64,000 bases of DNA from assembly GCF_014652535.1 (NCBI RefSeq), contig NZ_BMYZ01000002.1, forward strand, positions 186,001 through 250,000, given 5' to 3'. Position 1 is the stretch's first letter, and the number at the start of each line of letters is the position of its first letter. Of the stretch, positions 34,601 to 44,568 are shown in pieces. This stretch comes from Cellvibrio zantedeschiae. GTDB lineage: Bacteria; Pseudomonadota; Gammaproteobacteria; Pseudomonadales; Cellvibrionaceae. The translations under genes and the position numbers were made by a program. The notes beneath the pieces were generated by a model. It was not told the origin of the DNA and ran no database searches. It saw only the letters and a program-made list of their open reading frames with translations.

Positions 34601-35419
34601 TTACTCCCGCCAATGTTCCCTAATCCAATCGCAAGGCAATACATAACGTTTAATGTAGCGCCAACGCTCTTTGGGCGAAAATGAATTCGCAAGCGCGTTG
34701 GCAATATGTTGTTTTCCACTTTGGAATGGGTGGAAATCCTCATCCCAGCGCCCCAAAATAATATCGCTGGGATTAGGGCCGCCGGGAAAAGTAACTACTT
34801 TTGCAGCCTTCGGAAATTTCGCCCTTACAAAATAGCGCAGCGGAAAAATCGGCAAGCAGTGCAAACGAAAATGGCGTGTCCAATTCTCCGGCCAAAATTT
34901 AATTCCTCCCGTCACTGATGATGTAATGTAATGCTGTTCAAATTTATATTTATCCGCAATGCTTTGGGCTGATGCGCGGAAATTTTTCAATATGTGGCTA
35001 TTTTTTCCAACGGGAAATCTAAAGATTGATGTTTGCCCCATGCCAGAAAAAGGTTTGGCCCAATTGCGAGCTAGAATCACATCATCTGGAGAACCGTAAC
35101 TAAAATAATCGTCGATATTATTAATAATCACCGAGTCCAAATCTACAAATAACACCGGGCCAGAAAGCCCACCCAACTCTGCGCCCCAGAGTGCAACCTT
35201 TGGCCATTTTCCAATAGTGCGCTCAGGATGTTCGCAACCCAACTCAGGTAGCTGACGCGTTTCAACTTCCGGCCGCAGGCCGAGAGGATTATCGGTGAAA
35301 CATACCAAGCGAAACTCACCGGTAATATTACGCTTCGCCATAGCGTAAAGCCTGTTTACATATTCGGGGCCAAATTTTTTTCCCCATTTCATACAAATAA
35401 TAATTTTTTGCGAATTCAT
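34601..35419 (-). CDS. Predicted glycosyltransferase (nucleotide-sugar-transferase fold)
   Basis: The protein of about 272 residues starts MNSQKIIICMKWGKKFGPEYVN. It has a GT-A-like layout: LVCFTDNP near 40, then VLFVDLDSVIINNIDDYF (a DxD-type metal/nucleotide-binding motif, about 92-108) and SSVTGGIKFWPENW. A basic C-terminus with WRYIKRYVLPCDWIREHW follows. No signal or membrane segment is seen. It lies in a three-gene minus-strand cluster with a GT2 and a GT4 protein, probably for surface polysaccharide or LPS core. ATG 35419 has GAGG upstream. The acceptor is unknown. Confidence 0.78.
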   Translation of the reverse strand: MNSQKIIICMKWGKKFGPEYVNRLYAMAKRNITGEFRLVCFTDNPLGLRPEVETRQLPELGCEHPERTIGKWPKVALWGAELGGLSGPVLFVDLDSVIINNIDDYFSYGSPDDVILARNWAKPFSGMGQTSIFRFPVGKNSHILKNFRASAQSIADKYKFEQHYITSSVTGGIKFWPENWTRHFRLHCLPIFPLRYFVRAKFPKAAKVVTFPGGPNPSDIILGRWDEDFHPFQSGKQHIANALANSFSPKERWRYIKRYVLPCDWIREHWRE

Positions 35420-35454
35420 CAAGGCCTCATATCCTCAAGGCTAATTAAAGTTTA

Positions 35455-36444
35455 TTAATGCTTAAGCAGGAATCTTAACAGCCGTGAAAATAAACCGCGT
35501 TTGCTGTACTGCCAGCAGAGTTCTAATTTGTTCCAGTGAATATTATTAAATAATTGTTGGCGATAGTTTTCTTTCTGTTGCGCATAGAGGTTCGGTTTCA
35601 ATCGCCGTAAATCACGCATGACAACATAGTGCGTACGCGCGCAATAATGGCTGAATGCAAGGCGAATCTTGCTGGAAAGTTGCGGATGTTTTTGCAGCCA
35701 TAAATCTAAAATTCCAGCGCAACCTAGTGCAGCATCTTCAATCTTTTTTTCGCTAGTGGTAGCAAGTATGCTGCCTTGTCGCTGTCGGTAAGCTACCCAA
35801 ACTTGCGGGCAATAAAAATAGCTGCTTACGCGCAAAGCCAAGCGCGGTGTGGTAACCATATCTTCCATGTAACGCCCGGGTGGAAAGCGTAAATCCTCGC
35901 CCCAGAGACTACGTTTTGAAATTTTCGACCACGCGTGCAATTCTCCTTTTTTATATAAACCGTAAAATAGGGCGACGGGATCTCGCAAGAGTGTGTTGGG
36001 TTCACCCACGAAAGACACACGGTGATCTTCGCCGCGTAATTTATGTTTTAGACGCTGGCGCTCGCGCAATACGCGGAAATCACACATCACCAAATCCGGC
36101 GAGTGGTCGTCCACAATAGTTTTTAATTGTTGGATTGCGCCTGCTTCCATAAGATCATCGGAATCCAAAAACCACAGGTAAGTGCCTTGTGCTGCTTCCA
36201 ACATGGAATTGCGCGCTGCGCTCAAACCGCTGTTTTTGTTGTGTTGCATTATTTTTATGGGAATGGAGACTTGTGCGATAAACCCGGTCAGCACCTTAAG
36301 CGAATTATCGGTGGAGCAATCATCAAGGAGGATAATTTCAATGCGGCTATCCACTTGCGATAAGACCGAAGCAAGGCACTCGCGTAAATAGTCTTCAACG
36401 TTGTAAACCGGAATAAGAATGCTCAACCAATATTTAGCTTTCAT
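35455..36444 (-). CDS. Family 2 glycosyltransferase
   Basis: The 329-residue protein begins with the GT2 signature LSILIPVYNVEDYLRECLASVLSQ. DDCSTDNS and the NSGLSAARNSMLEAAQG helix follow, with the DxD motif in YLWFLDSDDLMEAGA near residue 95. Conserved RYMEDMVTTPRL near 195 is typical of capsular or O-antigen-type transferases. The C-terminus has basic helices. It transfers a sugar from a nucleotide donor at the cytoplasmic face. It is the middle gene of the cluster: the GT4 gene ends 9 bp upstream of its start, so they are surely co-transcribed. Confidence 0.93.
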   Translation of the reverse strand: MKAKYWLSILIPVYNVEDYLRECLASVLSQVDSRIEIILLDDCSTDNSLKVLTGFIAQVSIPIKIMQHNKNSGLSAARNSMLEAAQGTYLWFLDSDDLMEAGAIQQLKTIVDDHSPDLVMCDFRVLRERQRLKHKLRGEDHRVSFVGEPNTLLRDPVALFYGLYKKGELHAWSKISKRSLWGEDLRFPPGRYMEDMVTTPRLALRVSSYFYCPQVWVAYRQRQGSILATTSEKKIEDAALGCAGILDLWLQKHPQLSSKIRLAFSHYCARTHYVVMRDLRRLKPNLYAQQKENYRQQLFNNIHWNKLELCWQYSKRGLFSRLLRFLLKH

Positions 36445-36453
36445 ACTTCTTAT

Positions 36454-37584
36454 TTAGTAAAACAGCGATTCGCGAAATACAGCTTCTGGTTGGCGAATTA
36501 GCGATAAAAATAGGTTTTCATAATTGCTCACCATGCGGTCCAGACTAAAATATTGCATCGCACGCGCCTGCGCGTTTTTGGCGAGCTGATCGGTAAAGTA
36601 ACTATTGACGAGAGCTATGTGTAAACTGTTGGCGAGTGATTCGGGAGAGTTTGGTGTTGCTAATAATCCGTCAACACTTTGCTGGATAAGCTCGCCTACA
36701 CCCACCACGTCTGAGCCTACAACTACGCACCCGGACGCCATGCCTTCGCACACAGACAAAGGCATTCCCTCGTAATGGGTGGCCAATACGCAAACTTTAT
36801 TTTTGGCTAATAACTCGGGTACATTTTTACTAAATCCTAAAAACTTAACCTGATCCTTAAGCTGTAGTTCCTTCACCAGTTTTTTGGCTCGCTTTATATG
36901 TTTCTTGCTGCCTGCGCCAGCCAAATATAGTGGAGGAAACATATTTTTTTCACGTAAGAGCGCGACCGCTTTAATCAACGTAAGGTGATCTTTTTGTTTT
37001 GCAAAACGCGCCGCCATCACAATGCCATTTTCGCGCTCTCTAAGTGGAATAGATGTGCTTGGATCGTAGGGCAATAAATTAATGCCGTTATTGATGGTAA
37101 TAGTTTTTTCGGCGGGAAATTTCAATCGTAACAATTCTTGCCGCACACCCTCGGAACAGCCCACAATTTTATCGGTGTACCGTGCTAACCATCGTGCTTG
37201 AAACAAGCGCCAGGGTGTGTAGCGCTCGCGGGAATTATGTTCAACGTGAATCAAATGCGGAACGCCAGCAATTAGCCCTGCGTATCGACCCCACAAATGT
37301 TCACTAAAACCGTGGCACACAATAATGTCGGGTTTGAATTGTCGGCAAATTTTTACCAACGCAAAAATGGTGGCAATGCTTGACCAACTGGTTACGCACT
37401 CAACCGGGATTTCCTGATCGCGCAATTGCTGTATTTTTTTGTCGTGTTTGGCTTTTTTGCGACGCAACACTAATAAGCTTTCAAATTGTGGATTACCCAA
37501 ACTGGCTTTTACCAATTCGATTGCCACGGACGTGGAGCCGGAAAATCCGCCCGTCACAAAATGAATAACTTTTAGCGAGCCCAT
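36454..37584 (-). CDS. Family 4 glycosyltransferase
   Basis: The protein of about 377 residues starts MGSLKVIHFVTGGFSGSTSVAIEL. The N-terminal half is a Rossmann domain with IIVCHGFSEHLWG and HLIHVEHNSR. The C-terminal GT-B donor domain has IVMAARFAKQKDHLTLIKAV, LAGAGSKK, VKFLGFSKNVPELL and the donor-binding E-x7-E segment EGMPLSVCEGMASG. Such enzymes build lipopolysaccharide or capsule. I prefer ATG 37584 (AAGAG upstream) to the TTG at 37650. It is the first gene of the three-gene cluster. Confidence 0.92.
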   Translation of the reverse strand: MGSLKVIHFVTGGFSGSTSVAIELVKASLGNPQFESLLVLRRKKAKHDKKIQQLRDQEIPVECVTSWSSIATIFALVKICRQFKPDIIVCHGFSEHLWGRYAGLIAGVPHLIHVEHNSRERYTPWRLFQARWLARYTDKIVGCSEGVRQELLRLKFPAEKTITINNGINLLPYDPSTSIPLRERENGIVMAARFAKQKDHLTLIKAVALLREKNMFPPLYLAGAGSKKHIKRAKKLVKELQLKDQVKFLGFSKNVPELLAKNKVCVLATHYEGMPLSVCEGMASGCVVVGSDVVGVGELIQQSVDGLLATPNSPESLANSLHIALVNSYFTDQLAKNAQARAMQYFSLDRMVSNYENLFLSLIRQPEAVFRESLFY

Positions 37585-37746
37585 GCGAACACTCTTGCCA
37601 AATGGTGGCGCATGGCGTAACACCTGCGCCTGAATAGCGCTATTTGACAAGAATTTGATGTTAGATTTATGACAGTGACAACTTATACTTAAATTTCACC
37701 AGCAAGCGAGTCTGGACACTTGTTTTAGTTTGCGCTTGAGATGGTT

Positions 37747-38286
37747 TTACGAAGTAGCTTTTTTTGGAAATAAGCTATACCAAACTGGCCAGCACACAAG
37801 CCATATGAGCAGAACCCAAAAAATATACTGAAACCAGTCGTAAAGTAATTTGGTTTTTTCAGGTTGGTTTACGTAGCTGATAGCGAGAAATAGCAAAGCT
37901 GCTGCTATGGCTCCCGCTGCAACGCCTTTTAGCCATTGTTTCCATTCATCCAGGGTATGGCTCCAACCATATTTTTGTTCTGCTTCAATTTTTTCACCCG
38001 ATTGAAATTTATAGGCCGCGTATTGATCTAGCCACTTTATTAGTGGGCCACCATAAACGACTGTGAATCCGAGATACACAGCGGCAAGCCCGTGGGCGAA
38101 TTCAGCGGTAGCACCATGGTGAAGATCAATTGCTGTTGCAACTAATAGGATAAGATCCAGCAGGGGAACACAAAGCAAAACAGCTTTACTTGTTTTTGGA
38201 AATTTCAAAGCGTATCGAATAAATAAACCCAAAAATAGAATAATCCAAAACCCTATTTCGCATCCAACAATCAACCACAAAAGCAT
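37747..38286 (-). CDS. Multipass membrane protein, YmcC-like
   Basis: The protein of about 179 residues has roughly five hydrophobic segments: MLLWLIVGCEIGFWIILFLGLFIRY, AVLLCVPLLDLILLVATAIDL, GLAAVYLGFTVVYG, VAAGAIAAALLFLAISYV and FQYIFWVLLIWLVCWPVW. The pattern and the start resemble the YmcC-type membrane proteins I know from Bacillus, but I would not claim orthology. ATG 38286 has AGGA 8-10 nt upstream; the TTG at 38307 is less likely. It stands alone on the minus strand; function unknown. Confidence 0.7.
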   Translation of the reverse strand: MLLWLIVGCEIGFWIILFLGLFIRYALKFPKTSKAVLLCVPLLDLILLVATAIDLHHGATAEFAHGLAAVYLGFTVVYGGPLIKWLDQYAAYKFQSGEKIEAEQKYGWSHTLDEWKQWLKGVAAGAIAAALLFLAISYVNQPEKTKLLYDWFQYIFWVLLIWLVCWPVWYSLFPKKATS

Positions 38287-38555
38287 TTTAGATTTCCTAA
38301 TTTTCAAACTTATATTGACGACACGTTTGCTTCTTTAGGAGCGAGTAAGTTAAAGGCTTAAGTAATGGGAGTGGATCAAATGAATTATTAATCATGCACC
38401 AAAAAATAAGCCGCGCTCTCTAATCTACTTTGTAAAATAGCTTTTATTAAAATGCCCTGACACCATATGAGTTGGTGTGAATTGCATATTGAATCCCGTG
38501 GATAAGTCTAGGATTACCTCTTATAAAAACGAAAATCTCACAGTTAATTAAGTGC

Positions 38556-39119
38556 TCATTTTAATGTGCTGGCTTCGTTATAAGCGCTTACAGATTCAGA
38601 ATATTGAACTGATTTTAATATAATAGGCATGTATCGTATTTTACGTTTTTGGGATATAGCTATTTTATAATTTGATAAGCTGCCTCTTGCTCCGCAATGC
38701 TGCCGGCAGGTTCCAGAGGAATCTTCGGTTAACGTGTCAGTTAATGTTAAATATTCATTGTCGGAAGAGATTTTCAATGTACAAGGTTGCATTTCGCTGA
38801 CTATAGGTTTTTCGTTACTTTTATAGATATATGAACCATTGTCGTATTTAGCTATGCCCCATATAGAACATGCATGACCATTTGCAAATTTTAGTGCAGC
38901 TCTAAAATAAACAGCGTCAGATGAATATCGAACTATCTCTACAACATCCTCTGAGGTAAATTTCTCACCTGACCCATCATAAAGCATGTTCTCAAATCTA
39001 CGTTTATAAACTCCTTCAATAGAATTAATTTTATCTTCAGGGGTAGTATCGGCTGCACAAGAAAACGATAAAAAAATAAATGCAATGAGAGCAATAACAT
39101 ATTTAGTTAAGTTTGTCAT
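38556..39119 (-). CDS. Exported hypothetical protein
   Basis: The 187-residue protein has a signal peptide (VIALIAFIFLSFSCAADTT; the SCAA might also be a lipobox-like site near residue 21). The mature part has four cysteines (HACSIWG, QPCTL and two in GTCRQHCGARG) that could form disulfides. No family is recognised. Its DNA is more AT-rich than its neighbours, suggesting transfer, and the surrounding 250-bp gaps are also AT-rich. Confidence 0.65.
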   Translation of the reverse strand: MTNLTKYVIALIAFIFLSFSCAADTTPEDKINSIEGVYKRRFENMLYDGSGEKFTSEDVVEIVRYSSDAVYFRAALKFANGHACSIWGIAKYDNGSYIYKSNEKPIVSEMQPCTLKISSDNEYLTLTDTLTEDSSGTCRQHCGARGSLSNYKIAISQKRKIRYMPIILKSVQYSESVSAYNEASTLK

Positions 39120-39281
39120 TTATAGATCCTAGGTATGTGGGGGCTAACTTAAACTGCACCAACTATATAATCCTCAAGATCCAATTCCAATTGCTTTGTA
39201 GTACTGCGCTCGAGTTTTATATTTTTGTATATCAAAAATAGTCCTTCTCGATAAGGAGTGACTTTTAGCTTGGTAAAACAC

Positions 39282-39920
39282 TTACTCTTTTACCCGCAAT
39301 TCAGGATTGTTTTTCAGCATAAACAAATAGCTGTCGATCATAACTTCTGCGTAGTTATCTAAATCAAAACTACCGGGCAGGAATAACCAGTTGCTGATCA
39401 AGCCGGTAATAAGTGCGTGATTAGCAATGGCTGCCTGATGCACATTTAAATTGGTGGGAAGTTGGCCTTTATCGATAGCGTTTTTTAAACATTGTTCAAT
39501 GTCTTGCAAATACTCGAGGCTGGCAGTTTGGCGGCGAATCTCCAGTTGTTTGGCTTCACTATTGAGTTCACACTTGAACAACAAAATGCTGAGTACGCGT
39601 TTACGGCGCGGGTTGCGGGTGGTGTCCCTGAGCACTTGTATCCAAAAGTCGCGCAATTTACCCAGTGGATTGGGTTCGTTTTGGTCCGCACAGGCATCGG
39701 TAAGGTTTTCCAGGGGCAAGCGTACGCGGTCTGCCATGGCTTCTAACAAGTCGCTTTTGTTTTTGAAATGCCAATAAATGGCACCGCGTGAGAGGCCTGC
39801 AGCTTCGGCGATATCCATCAAGCTGGTTTGGCCAAAGCCTTTTTCAAAAAATACTTTCTCTGCCGCATCCAGTAATTGGTTGCGGGTTTCAATAGCATCT
39901 TCTTTGGTTTTGCGTGCCAC
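39282..39920 (-). CDS. acrR: AcrR/TtgR-like TetR-family repressor of the divergent RND pump
   Basis: The 212-residue protein starts MARKTKEDAIETRNQLLDAA, very like E. coli AcrR. Its helix-turn-helix (about 10-56) carries GFGQTSLMDIAEAAGLSRGAIYWHFKNKSDLLEAM. The C-terminal ligand-binding domain is helical. AcrR/TtgR-type repressors release DNA on binding hydrophobic drugs. The start is GTG with CAGGAAA upstream. The gene is divergent from acrA, and two near-identical AcrR-type boxes lie between them, so the pairing with the pump is well supported. Confidence 0.92.
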   Translation of the reverse strand: MARKTKEDAIETRNQLLDAAEKVFFEKGFGQTSLMDIAEAAGLSRGAIYWHFKNKSDLLEAMADRVRLPLENLTDACADQNEPNPLGKLRDFWIQVLRDTTRNPRRKRVLSILLFKCELNSEAKQLEIRRQTASLEYLQDIEQCLKNAIDKGQLPTNLNVHQAAIANHALITGLISNWLFLPGSFDLDNYAEVMIDSYLFMLKNNPELRVKE

Positions 39921-39955
39921 GGATTTTCCTGATGTCGATTGGAGATAATTTGGAT

Positions 39956-39979
39956 ATAAACATTCACGAGTGTATGTAT
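39956..39979. promoter_or_regulatory. AcrR-type operator near acrR
   Basis: ACATTCAC and GTGTATGT arms surround a short centre. The site resembles the known AcrR/TtgR operator pattern (TACAT and ATGTA arms). It is 36 bp upstream of the acrR start and shares 19 of 20 bases with the site before acrA. Confidence 0.75.
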
Positions 39980-40132
39980 TTTATATTCATAGCATATTCA
40001 TTCGTCAATGCCGTTTTGCAAGCTTTGCCATTGAAAAGGAATAAACAGGGTTAATATGTGCAAAGATTGTTAATGTTGTGATTTTGTCGGCGGTTTAAGT
40101 TGAAACCAGTGCAGTATTTCGCTGTAATACAA

Positions 40133-40154
40133 ATACATTCACAAGTGTATGTAT
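40133..40154. promoter_or_regulatory. AcrR-type operator near acrA
   Basis: A near-perfect 22-bp palindrome has arms ATACAT-N-CAC and GTG-N-ATGTAT around an AA centre. It closely matches AcrR-family operators and lies about 72 bp upstream of the acrA ATG. Confidence 0.8.
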
Positions 40155-40225
40155 AAATTCTAGTCTCGATAGTTAGTGCCATGCCGGCACACTTATAGGG
40201 ATTGCGTTTTTGGAAGAGGTGTACC

Positions 40226-41374
40226 ATGTCGCGTAGCAAATATTTAACCTTATTGGTTGCAGGATCTATTGGGCTTTTGTCGGCTTGTGGCCCCAAGGCG
40301 CCCGCAGGTGCGGGTGATGCTCCGCCTGCAGAAGTGGGCGTGGTGGTTGTCGGCGAATCTTCCGCCACTATTACCTCGGAGTTGCCGGGACGAACCTCTG
40401 CCTATCGCAAAGCTGAAGTGCGCCCGCAAGTGAGCGGCATCATCCAGAAGCGTCTGTTTACCGAAGGCGCTGAAGTCAAAGCCGGTACCCAGCTGTACCA
40501 AATCGACCCCGCCAGTTATGAGGCGGCGCTTTCCAGTGCGGAAGCCGACCTGAGCCGCGCACAAGCCAATTTCACCACCGCCAAGGCGCGCCACAATCGT
40601 GTGCAAAGCCTTGGTGCTAGCAAAGTCATTAGCCAGCAAGATCTGGACGATTCAGTTGCTGCACTAGCGCAAGCCCAGTCGGGTGTGGAGATTGCCAAAG
40701 CCTCCGCAGAGAATGCGCGCATCAACCTTAAATATACGAAAGTCCTGGCGCCCATAAGCGGTGTTATCGGCAAATCCAGCGTCACTGAGGGTGCCTTGGT
40801 CAGCGCCGGGCAAGCGCAAGTCTTGGCAACCATCCAGCAGCTTGATCCGATCTATGTTGATGTCTCCCAATCGGTCGATGAAATGCTCAAGCTTCGTCGC
40901 CAAATTAAAAATGGCAAGCTGTCTGCGCCCGGCGAAGCTAAAGTGAAATTACTCTTAAGTGATAGCTCGCCTTATGTACAAGAAGGGCGTTTGCAATTCT
41001 CCGAAGTTGGCGTAAGTGAAACTACAGGTACGGTGGTGTTGCGCGCGCTTTTCCCCAACCCCGATAAATTATTGCTGCCAGGCATGTTTGTGCGTGCAGA
41101 GCTGCAAGATGGCGTTCACGCCAAAGCAATCCTGATTCCGCAGCAAGGTGTAACGCGTGATCGTTCCGGTGGTGCAACAACCTTGGTGGTCAATAAAGAA
41201 AGCAAAGTTGAGCTTCGCCCGATTAAAACCAGCACAACACTTGGCGATAAATGGCTAGTGGAGGAAGGTTTGGCCGTTGGCGAGCAGGTGATCGTAGAAG
41301 GATTGCAGAAAGCAAAACCGGGTGCGACTGTGAAGGCAGTGCCTGCAAAAATCGCGACTAAAACCGGGGAGTAA
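40226..41374 (+). CDS. acrA: RND efflux membrane-fusion lipoprotein (AcrA/MexA type)
   Basis: The protein of about 382 residues has a lipoprotein signal ([12 protein letters not shown]). A barrel-sandwich region follows ([23 protein letters not shown]), then an alpha-helical hairpin (about 100-170; [22 protein letters not shown]). The second half includes [26 protein letters not shown] and the C-terminal beta-barrel/membrane-proximal domain. It is the periplasmic adaptor that joins the pump to an outer-membrane channel. The start is ATG 40226 with AGAGG upstream. The pump gene follows after 5 bp. No TolC/OprM gene is in the operon, so an external channel must be used. Confidence 0.95.
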   Translation: MSRSKYLTLLVAGSIGLLSACGPKAPAGAGDAPPAEVGVVVVGESSATITSELPGRTSAYRKAEVRPQVSGIIQKRLFTEGAEVKAGTQLYQIDPASYEAALSSAEADLSRAQANFTTAKARHNRVQSLGASKVISQQDLDDSVAALAQAQSGVEIAKASAENARINLKYTKVLAPISGVIGKSSVTEGALVSAGQAQVLATIQQLDPIYVDVSQSVDEMLKLRRQIKNGKLSAPGEAKVKLLLSDSSPYVQEGRLQFSEVGVSETTGTVVLRALFPNPDKLLLPGMFVRAELQDGVHAKAILIPQQGVTRDRSGGATTLVVNKESKVELRPIKTSTTLGDKWLVEEGLAVGEQVIVEGLQKAKPGATVKAVPAKIATKTGE

Positions 41375-41379
41375 TTAGC

Positions 41380-44300
41380 ATGGCGAAGTTCTTTATTGAT
41401 CGCCCGGTATTCGCCTGGGTAATCGCGATTTTAATTATGCTGGCCGGTGCGCTTTCGATTTTTCGTTTGCCCATCGCCCAGTACCCGGAAGTTGCACCGC
41501 CGTCGGTGAGTATTAGCGCTAACTACCCGGGTGCTTCTGCACAAACTGTTCAAGATACTGTGATCCAAATTATCGAGCAGGGCTTAACGGGTATCGATAA
41601 TGTGCAATACATGTCATCCACCAGTGAGTCGACCGGATCGGGTGGTGTAACCCTGACCTTCCTTGCAGGCACCAATCCGGATATCGCACAAGTTCAAGTG
41701 CAAAATAAATTGCAAACCGTTATGCCCTTGTTGCCGCAAGAAGTTCAGCAGCAAGGCATTCGCGTGACCAAATCTTCCGCAGGCTTTTTGTTGATTATTG
41801 GTTTCGTGTCTGCCGATGGCCGTATGGATAAATACGATATTGCCGACTACGTTGCCGCCAACGTGCAAGATCAACTCAGCCGCGTAAACGGTGTTGGGCA
41901 AATCACATTGTTTGGTTCGCAATACGCCATGCGTGTGTGGTTGGATGCAAACAAGCTCGCTACCTTTAATTTAACTACAACCGATGTTACTGCAGCGATC
42001 AAAGCGCAAAACGCGCAAATTGCAGCGGGTGAATTGGGCGGCACACCTGCATTGCCGGGCCAGCAAATCAACGCGAGTATCGTGGTGCAAACGCGCCTTT
42101 CTACACCCGAACAATTTAAAAATATTTTGTTGCGTGTAAATAACGACGGCTCGCAAATTCGTTTAGGAGATGTAGCGCGAGTTGAACTCGGTGGTGAAAA
42201 TTATCAATTTGAAACCGAGTACAACAATCGCGCCGCAACAGGTATGGCAATTACCCTGGCGGCAGGGGCAAATGCGTTGGATACAGCCGATGCAGTGCGC
42301 GCGCGCATTAAAGATCTCTCGGCATTTTTTCCGCAGGGAATGGAAGTGGTTTATCCCATGGATACCACACCTTTCGTTCGCCTCTCCATCAAAGCTGTAG
42401 TTGAAACCCTGGTTGAAGCAATCATCCTCGTGTTTTTGGTGATGTATTTATTCCTGCAAAATTTCCGCGCAACTTTAATTCCTACTATTGCAGTGCCTAT
42501 AGTGTTGCTGGGTACTTTTGGTGTGCTTTCTGTTTGTGGATTTTCAATTAACACGCTCACCATGTTTGCCATGGTGCTCGCCATTGGTTTATTGGTGGAC
42601 GATGCCATTGTGGTGGTAGAAAACGTAGAGCGGGTGATGGCAGAAGAGGGGTTATCGCCGCGCGAAGCTACGCGAAAATCCATGGGGCAAATTACCAGCG
42701 CTCTAATTGGTATCGCATTGGTGCTGGCTGCGGTGTTTGTGCCCATGGCATTTTTTGGTGGATCGACAGGCGTTATTTATCGCCAGTTTTCTATCACTAT
42801 TGTGTCGGCTATGGTGCTGTCTGTTGTAGTGGCATTAACCCTCACTCCAGCACTTTGCGCAACACTATTGAAGCCAGTGGATCAGAATCACTACGAGAAA
42901 AAAGGTTTCTTCGGTTGGTTTAATCGCAACTTCAATAAAGCGACAACTCGCTACCAATCCAGCGTGCGCGGCATGCTCGGTCGCACAGGTCGTTATATGG
43001 CGATTTATGTTGCGATTGTGGTTGTCCTGGGTTTGTTGTTCACACGTTTGCCAACATCATTTTTGCCCGACGAAGACCAAGGCTTTATGTATACGCAAAT
43101 GTCTTTGCCTGTAGGCGCGACCAAAGAGCGTTCAATTGCGGTGATGAACCAAATTGAAAAACATTATCTTGAAACGGAAAAAGATAACATCCGCTCAGTG
43201 TTTTCAGTGATTGGTTTTAGTTTTAGCGGTCGTGGTCAAAACAATGGGATCGCGTTCGTCAGTTTAAAAGATTGGAGCGAGCGCACCGGTTCTGGCCAAG
43301 ATGTACAAAGCATCGCTAAGCGCGCCCTGGGTACTTTTTCAAAAATCAAAGAGGCTATGATCTTCCCTTTCGTTCCACCTGCAATCACTCAGTTAGGTAC
43401 ATCAACGGGTTTTAATTTGCAGCTGCAAGATTTGGGCGGAATTGGGCACGATGCAATGATTGAAGCGCGCAACCAATTTCTTGGCATGGCATCAAAAGAT
43501 TCGCGTCTGGTTAACGTTCGCCCTAACGGTCAGGACGACACGCCGCAATTCAAGTTGGATGTAAATCAAGAAAAAGCAGCTGCCCTTGGCGTAGCGCTAA
43601 GTGATGTAAATAGTGTGTTCAATGCGGCTTGGGCTGCTTCTTACGTAAATGATTTTATTGATAGGGGGCGTGTGAAAAAAGTATTTGTGCAAGGTGATGC
43701 ACAATTCCGCATGCTTCCAGAAGACGTAAGCAATTGGTACGCACGTAACAACAAAGGTGAGATGGTGCCGCTCTCGGCATTCACTACCGGTCGCTGGATT
43801 TTTGGTTCACCCAGGCTGGAGCGATACAACGGTGTTTCATCCATTAACGTGAACGGCCAAGGCGCGCCGGGTGTGAGCTCAGGTGACGCAATGCTCGCAG
43901 TGGAAGAAATCGTTAAAAAATTACCGGCGGGTGTGGGTTATCAATGGACGGGTATGTCGTTTCAAGAACGTCAATCAGGCAATCAGGCGCCGCTACTTTA
44001 TGCGCTATCAATTCTGGTTGTCTTCCTCTGTCTTGCAGCACTTTATGAAAGTTGGTCGGTACCTTTTGCTGTAATGCTGGTGGTTCCGCTCGGTGTACTC
44101 GGTGCTGTTCTGTTTGCGATTGGTAGAGGTCTTTCCAATGACGTTTACTTCCAGGTTGGATTGCTAACAACTATTGGTCTTGCGTCCAAAAACGCAATTT
44201 TAATTGTAGAGTTTGCCAAGTCTTTACATGAACAAGGCATGAGTTTGTTTGATGCCACTATGGACGCCGTGCGCATGCGTTTGCGTCCCATCATCATGAC

Positions 44301-44499
44301 CTCACTCGCCTTTATGCTGGGGGTGACGCCTTTAGTAATAAGCACGGGCGCAGGTTCAGGCAGTCAAAATGCAATCGGTACTGGCGTGTTTGGTGGCATG
44401 TTATCGGCAACTATTTTGGCAATATTCTTTGTGCCGGTATTTTTCGTGGTTGTCTTCCAATTGGCTCAGCGGTGGTTTCCTAAAAAGCCGGAAATTTAA
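41380..44499 (+). CDS. acrB: RND multidrug efflux transporter (AcrB/MexB type)
   Basis: The 1039-residue inner-membrane pump has 12 predicted helices and two large periplasmic loops. The proton-relay Asp pair is in [17 protein letters not shown] (about 400-417), and the TM10 Lys is in [18 protein letters not shown] (about 930-947). It starts [23 protein letters not shown], the HAE1 signature. Driven by proton influx, it exports hydrophobic drugs through a trimeric rotating mechanism. It is translationally close to the adaptor gene and ends at a strong terminator. All key residues are present, so it should be active. Confidence 0.97.
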   Translation: MAKFFIDRPVFAWVIAILIMLAGALSIFRLPIAQYPEVAPPSVSISANYPGASAQTVQDTVIQIIEQGLTGIDNVQYMSSTSESTGSGGVTLTFLAGTNPDIAQVQVQNKLQTVMPLLPQEVQQQGIRVTKSSAGFLLIIGFVSADGRMDKYDIADYVAANVQDQLSRVNGVGQITLFGSQYAMRVWLDANKLATFNLTTTDVTAAIKAQNAQIAAGELGGTPALPGQQINASIVVQTRLSTPEQFKNILLRVNNDGSQIRLGDVARVELGGENYQFETEYNNRAATGMAITLAAGANALDTADAVRARIKDLSAFFPQGMEVVYPMDTTPFVRLSIKAVVETLVEAIILVFLVMYLFLQNFRATLIPTIAVPIVLLGTFGVLSVCGFSINTLTMFAMVLAIGLLVDDAIVVVENVERVMAEEGLSPREATRKSMGQITSALIGIALVLAAVFVPMAFFGGSTGVIYRQFSITIVSAMVLSVVVALTLTPALCATLLKPVDQNHYEKKGFFGWFNRNFNKATTRYQSSVRGMLGRTGRYMAIYVAIVVVLGLLFTRLPTSFLPDEDQGFMYTQMSLPVGATKERSIAVMNQIEKHYLETEKDNIRSVFSVIGFSFSGRGQNNGIAFVSLKDWSERTGSGQDVQSIAKRALGTFSKIKEAMIFPFVPPAITQLGTSTGFNLQLQDLGGIGHDAMIEARNQFLGMASKDSRLVNVRPNGQDDTPQFKLDVNQEKAAALGVALSDVNSVFNAAWAASYVNDFIDRGRVKKVFVQGDAQFRMLPEDVSNWYARNNKGEMVPLSAFTTGRWIFGSPRLERYNGVSSINVNGQGAPGVSSGDAMLAVEEIVKKLPAGVGYQWTGMSFQERQSGNQAPLLYALSILVVFLCLAALYESWSVPFAVMLVVPLGVLGAVLFAIGRGLSNDVYFQVGLLTTIGLASKNAILIVEFAKSLHEQGMSLFDATMDAVRMRLRPIIMTSLAFMLGVTPLVISTGAGSGSQNAIGTGVFGGMLSATILAIFFVPVFFVVVFQLAQRWFPKKPEI

Positions 44500-44512
44500 C
44501 GATTAGTAAAAT

Positions 44513-44543
44513 AAAAAATCCGGCTTTAGGCCGGATTTTTTTT
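44513..44543. terminator. Terminator between acrB and azurin
   Basis: ATCCGGC and GCCGGAT arms form a 7-bp stem; a five-base A run precedes it and T8 follows. It is bidirectional between the convergent acrB and azu genes. Confidence 0.9.
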
Positions 44544-44568
44544 AGTGAAATTCAGGTGTAAGCCAAAA

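Larger units (their letters stand above)
39921..40225. other. 305-bp divergent acrR-acrA promoter region
   Basis: This region holds the regulatory sites for the efflux system and no gene. Two candidate AcrR operators are at 39956-39979 and 40133-40154, one nearer acrR and one nearer acrA. The rest is AT-rich, with a repeated TATTCAT-type stretch near 39985-40000. Confidence 0.6.
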
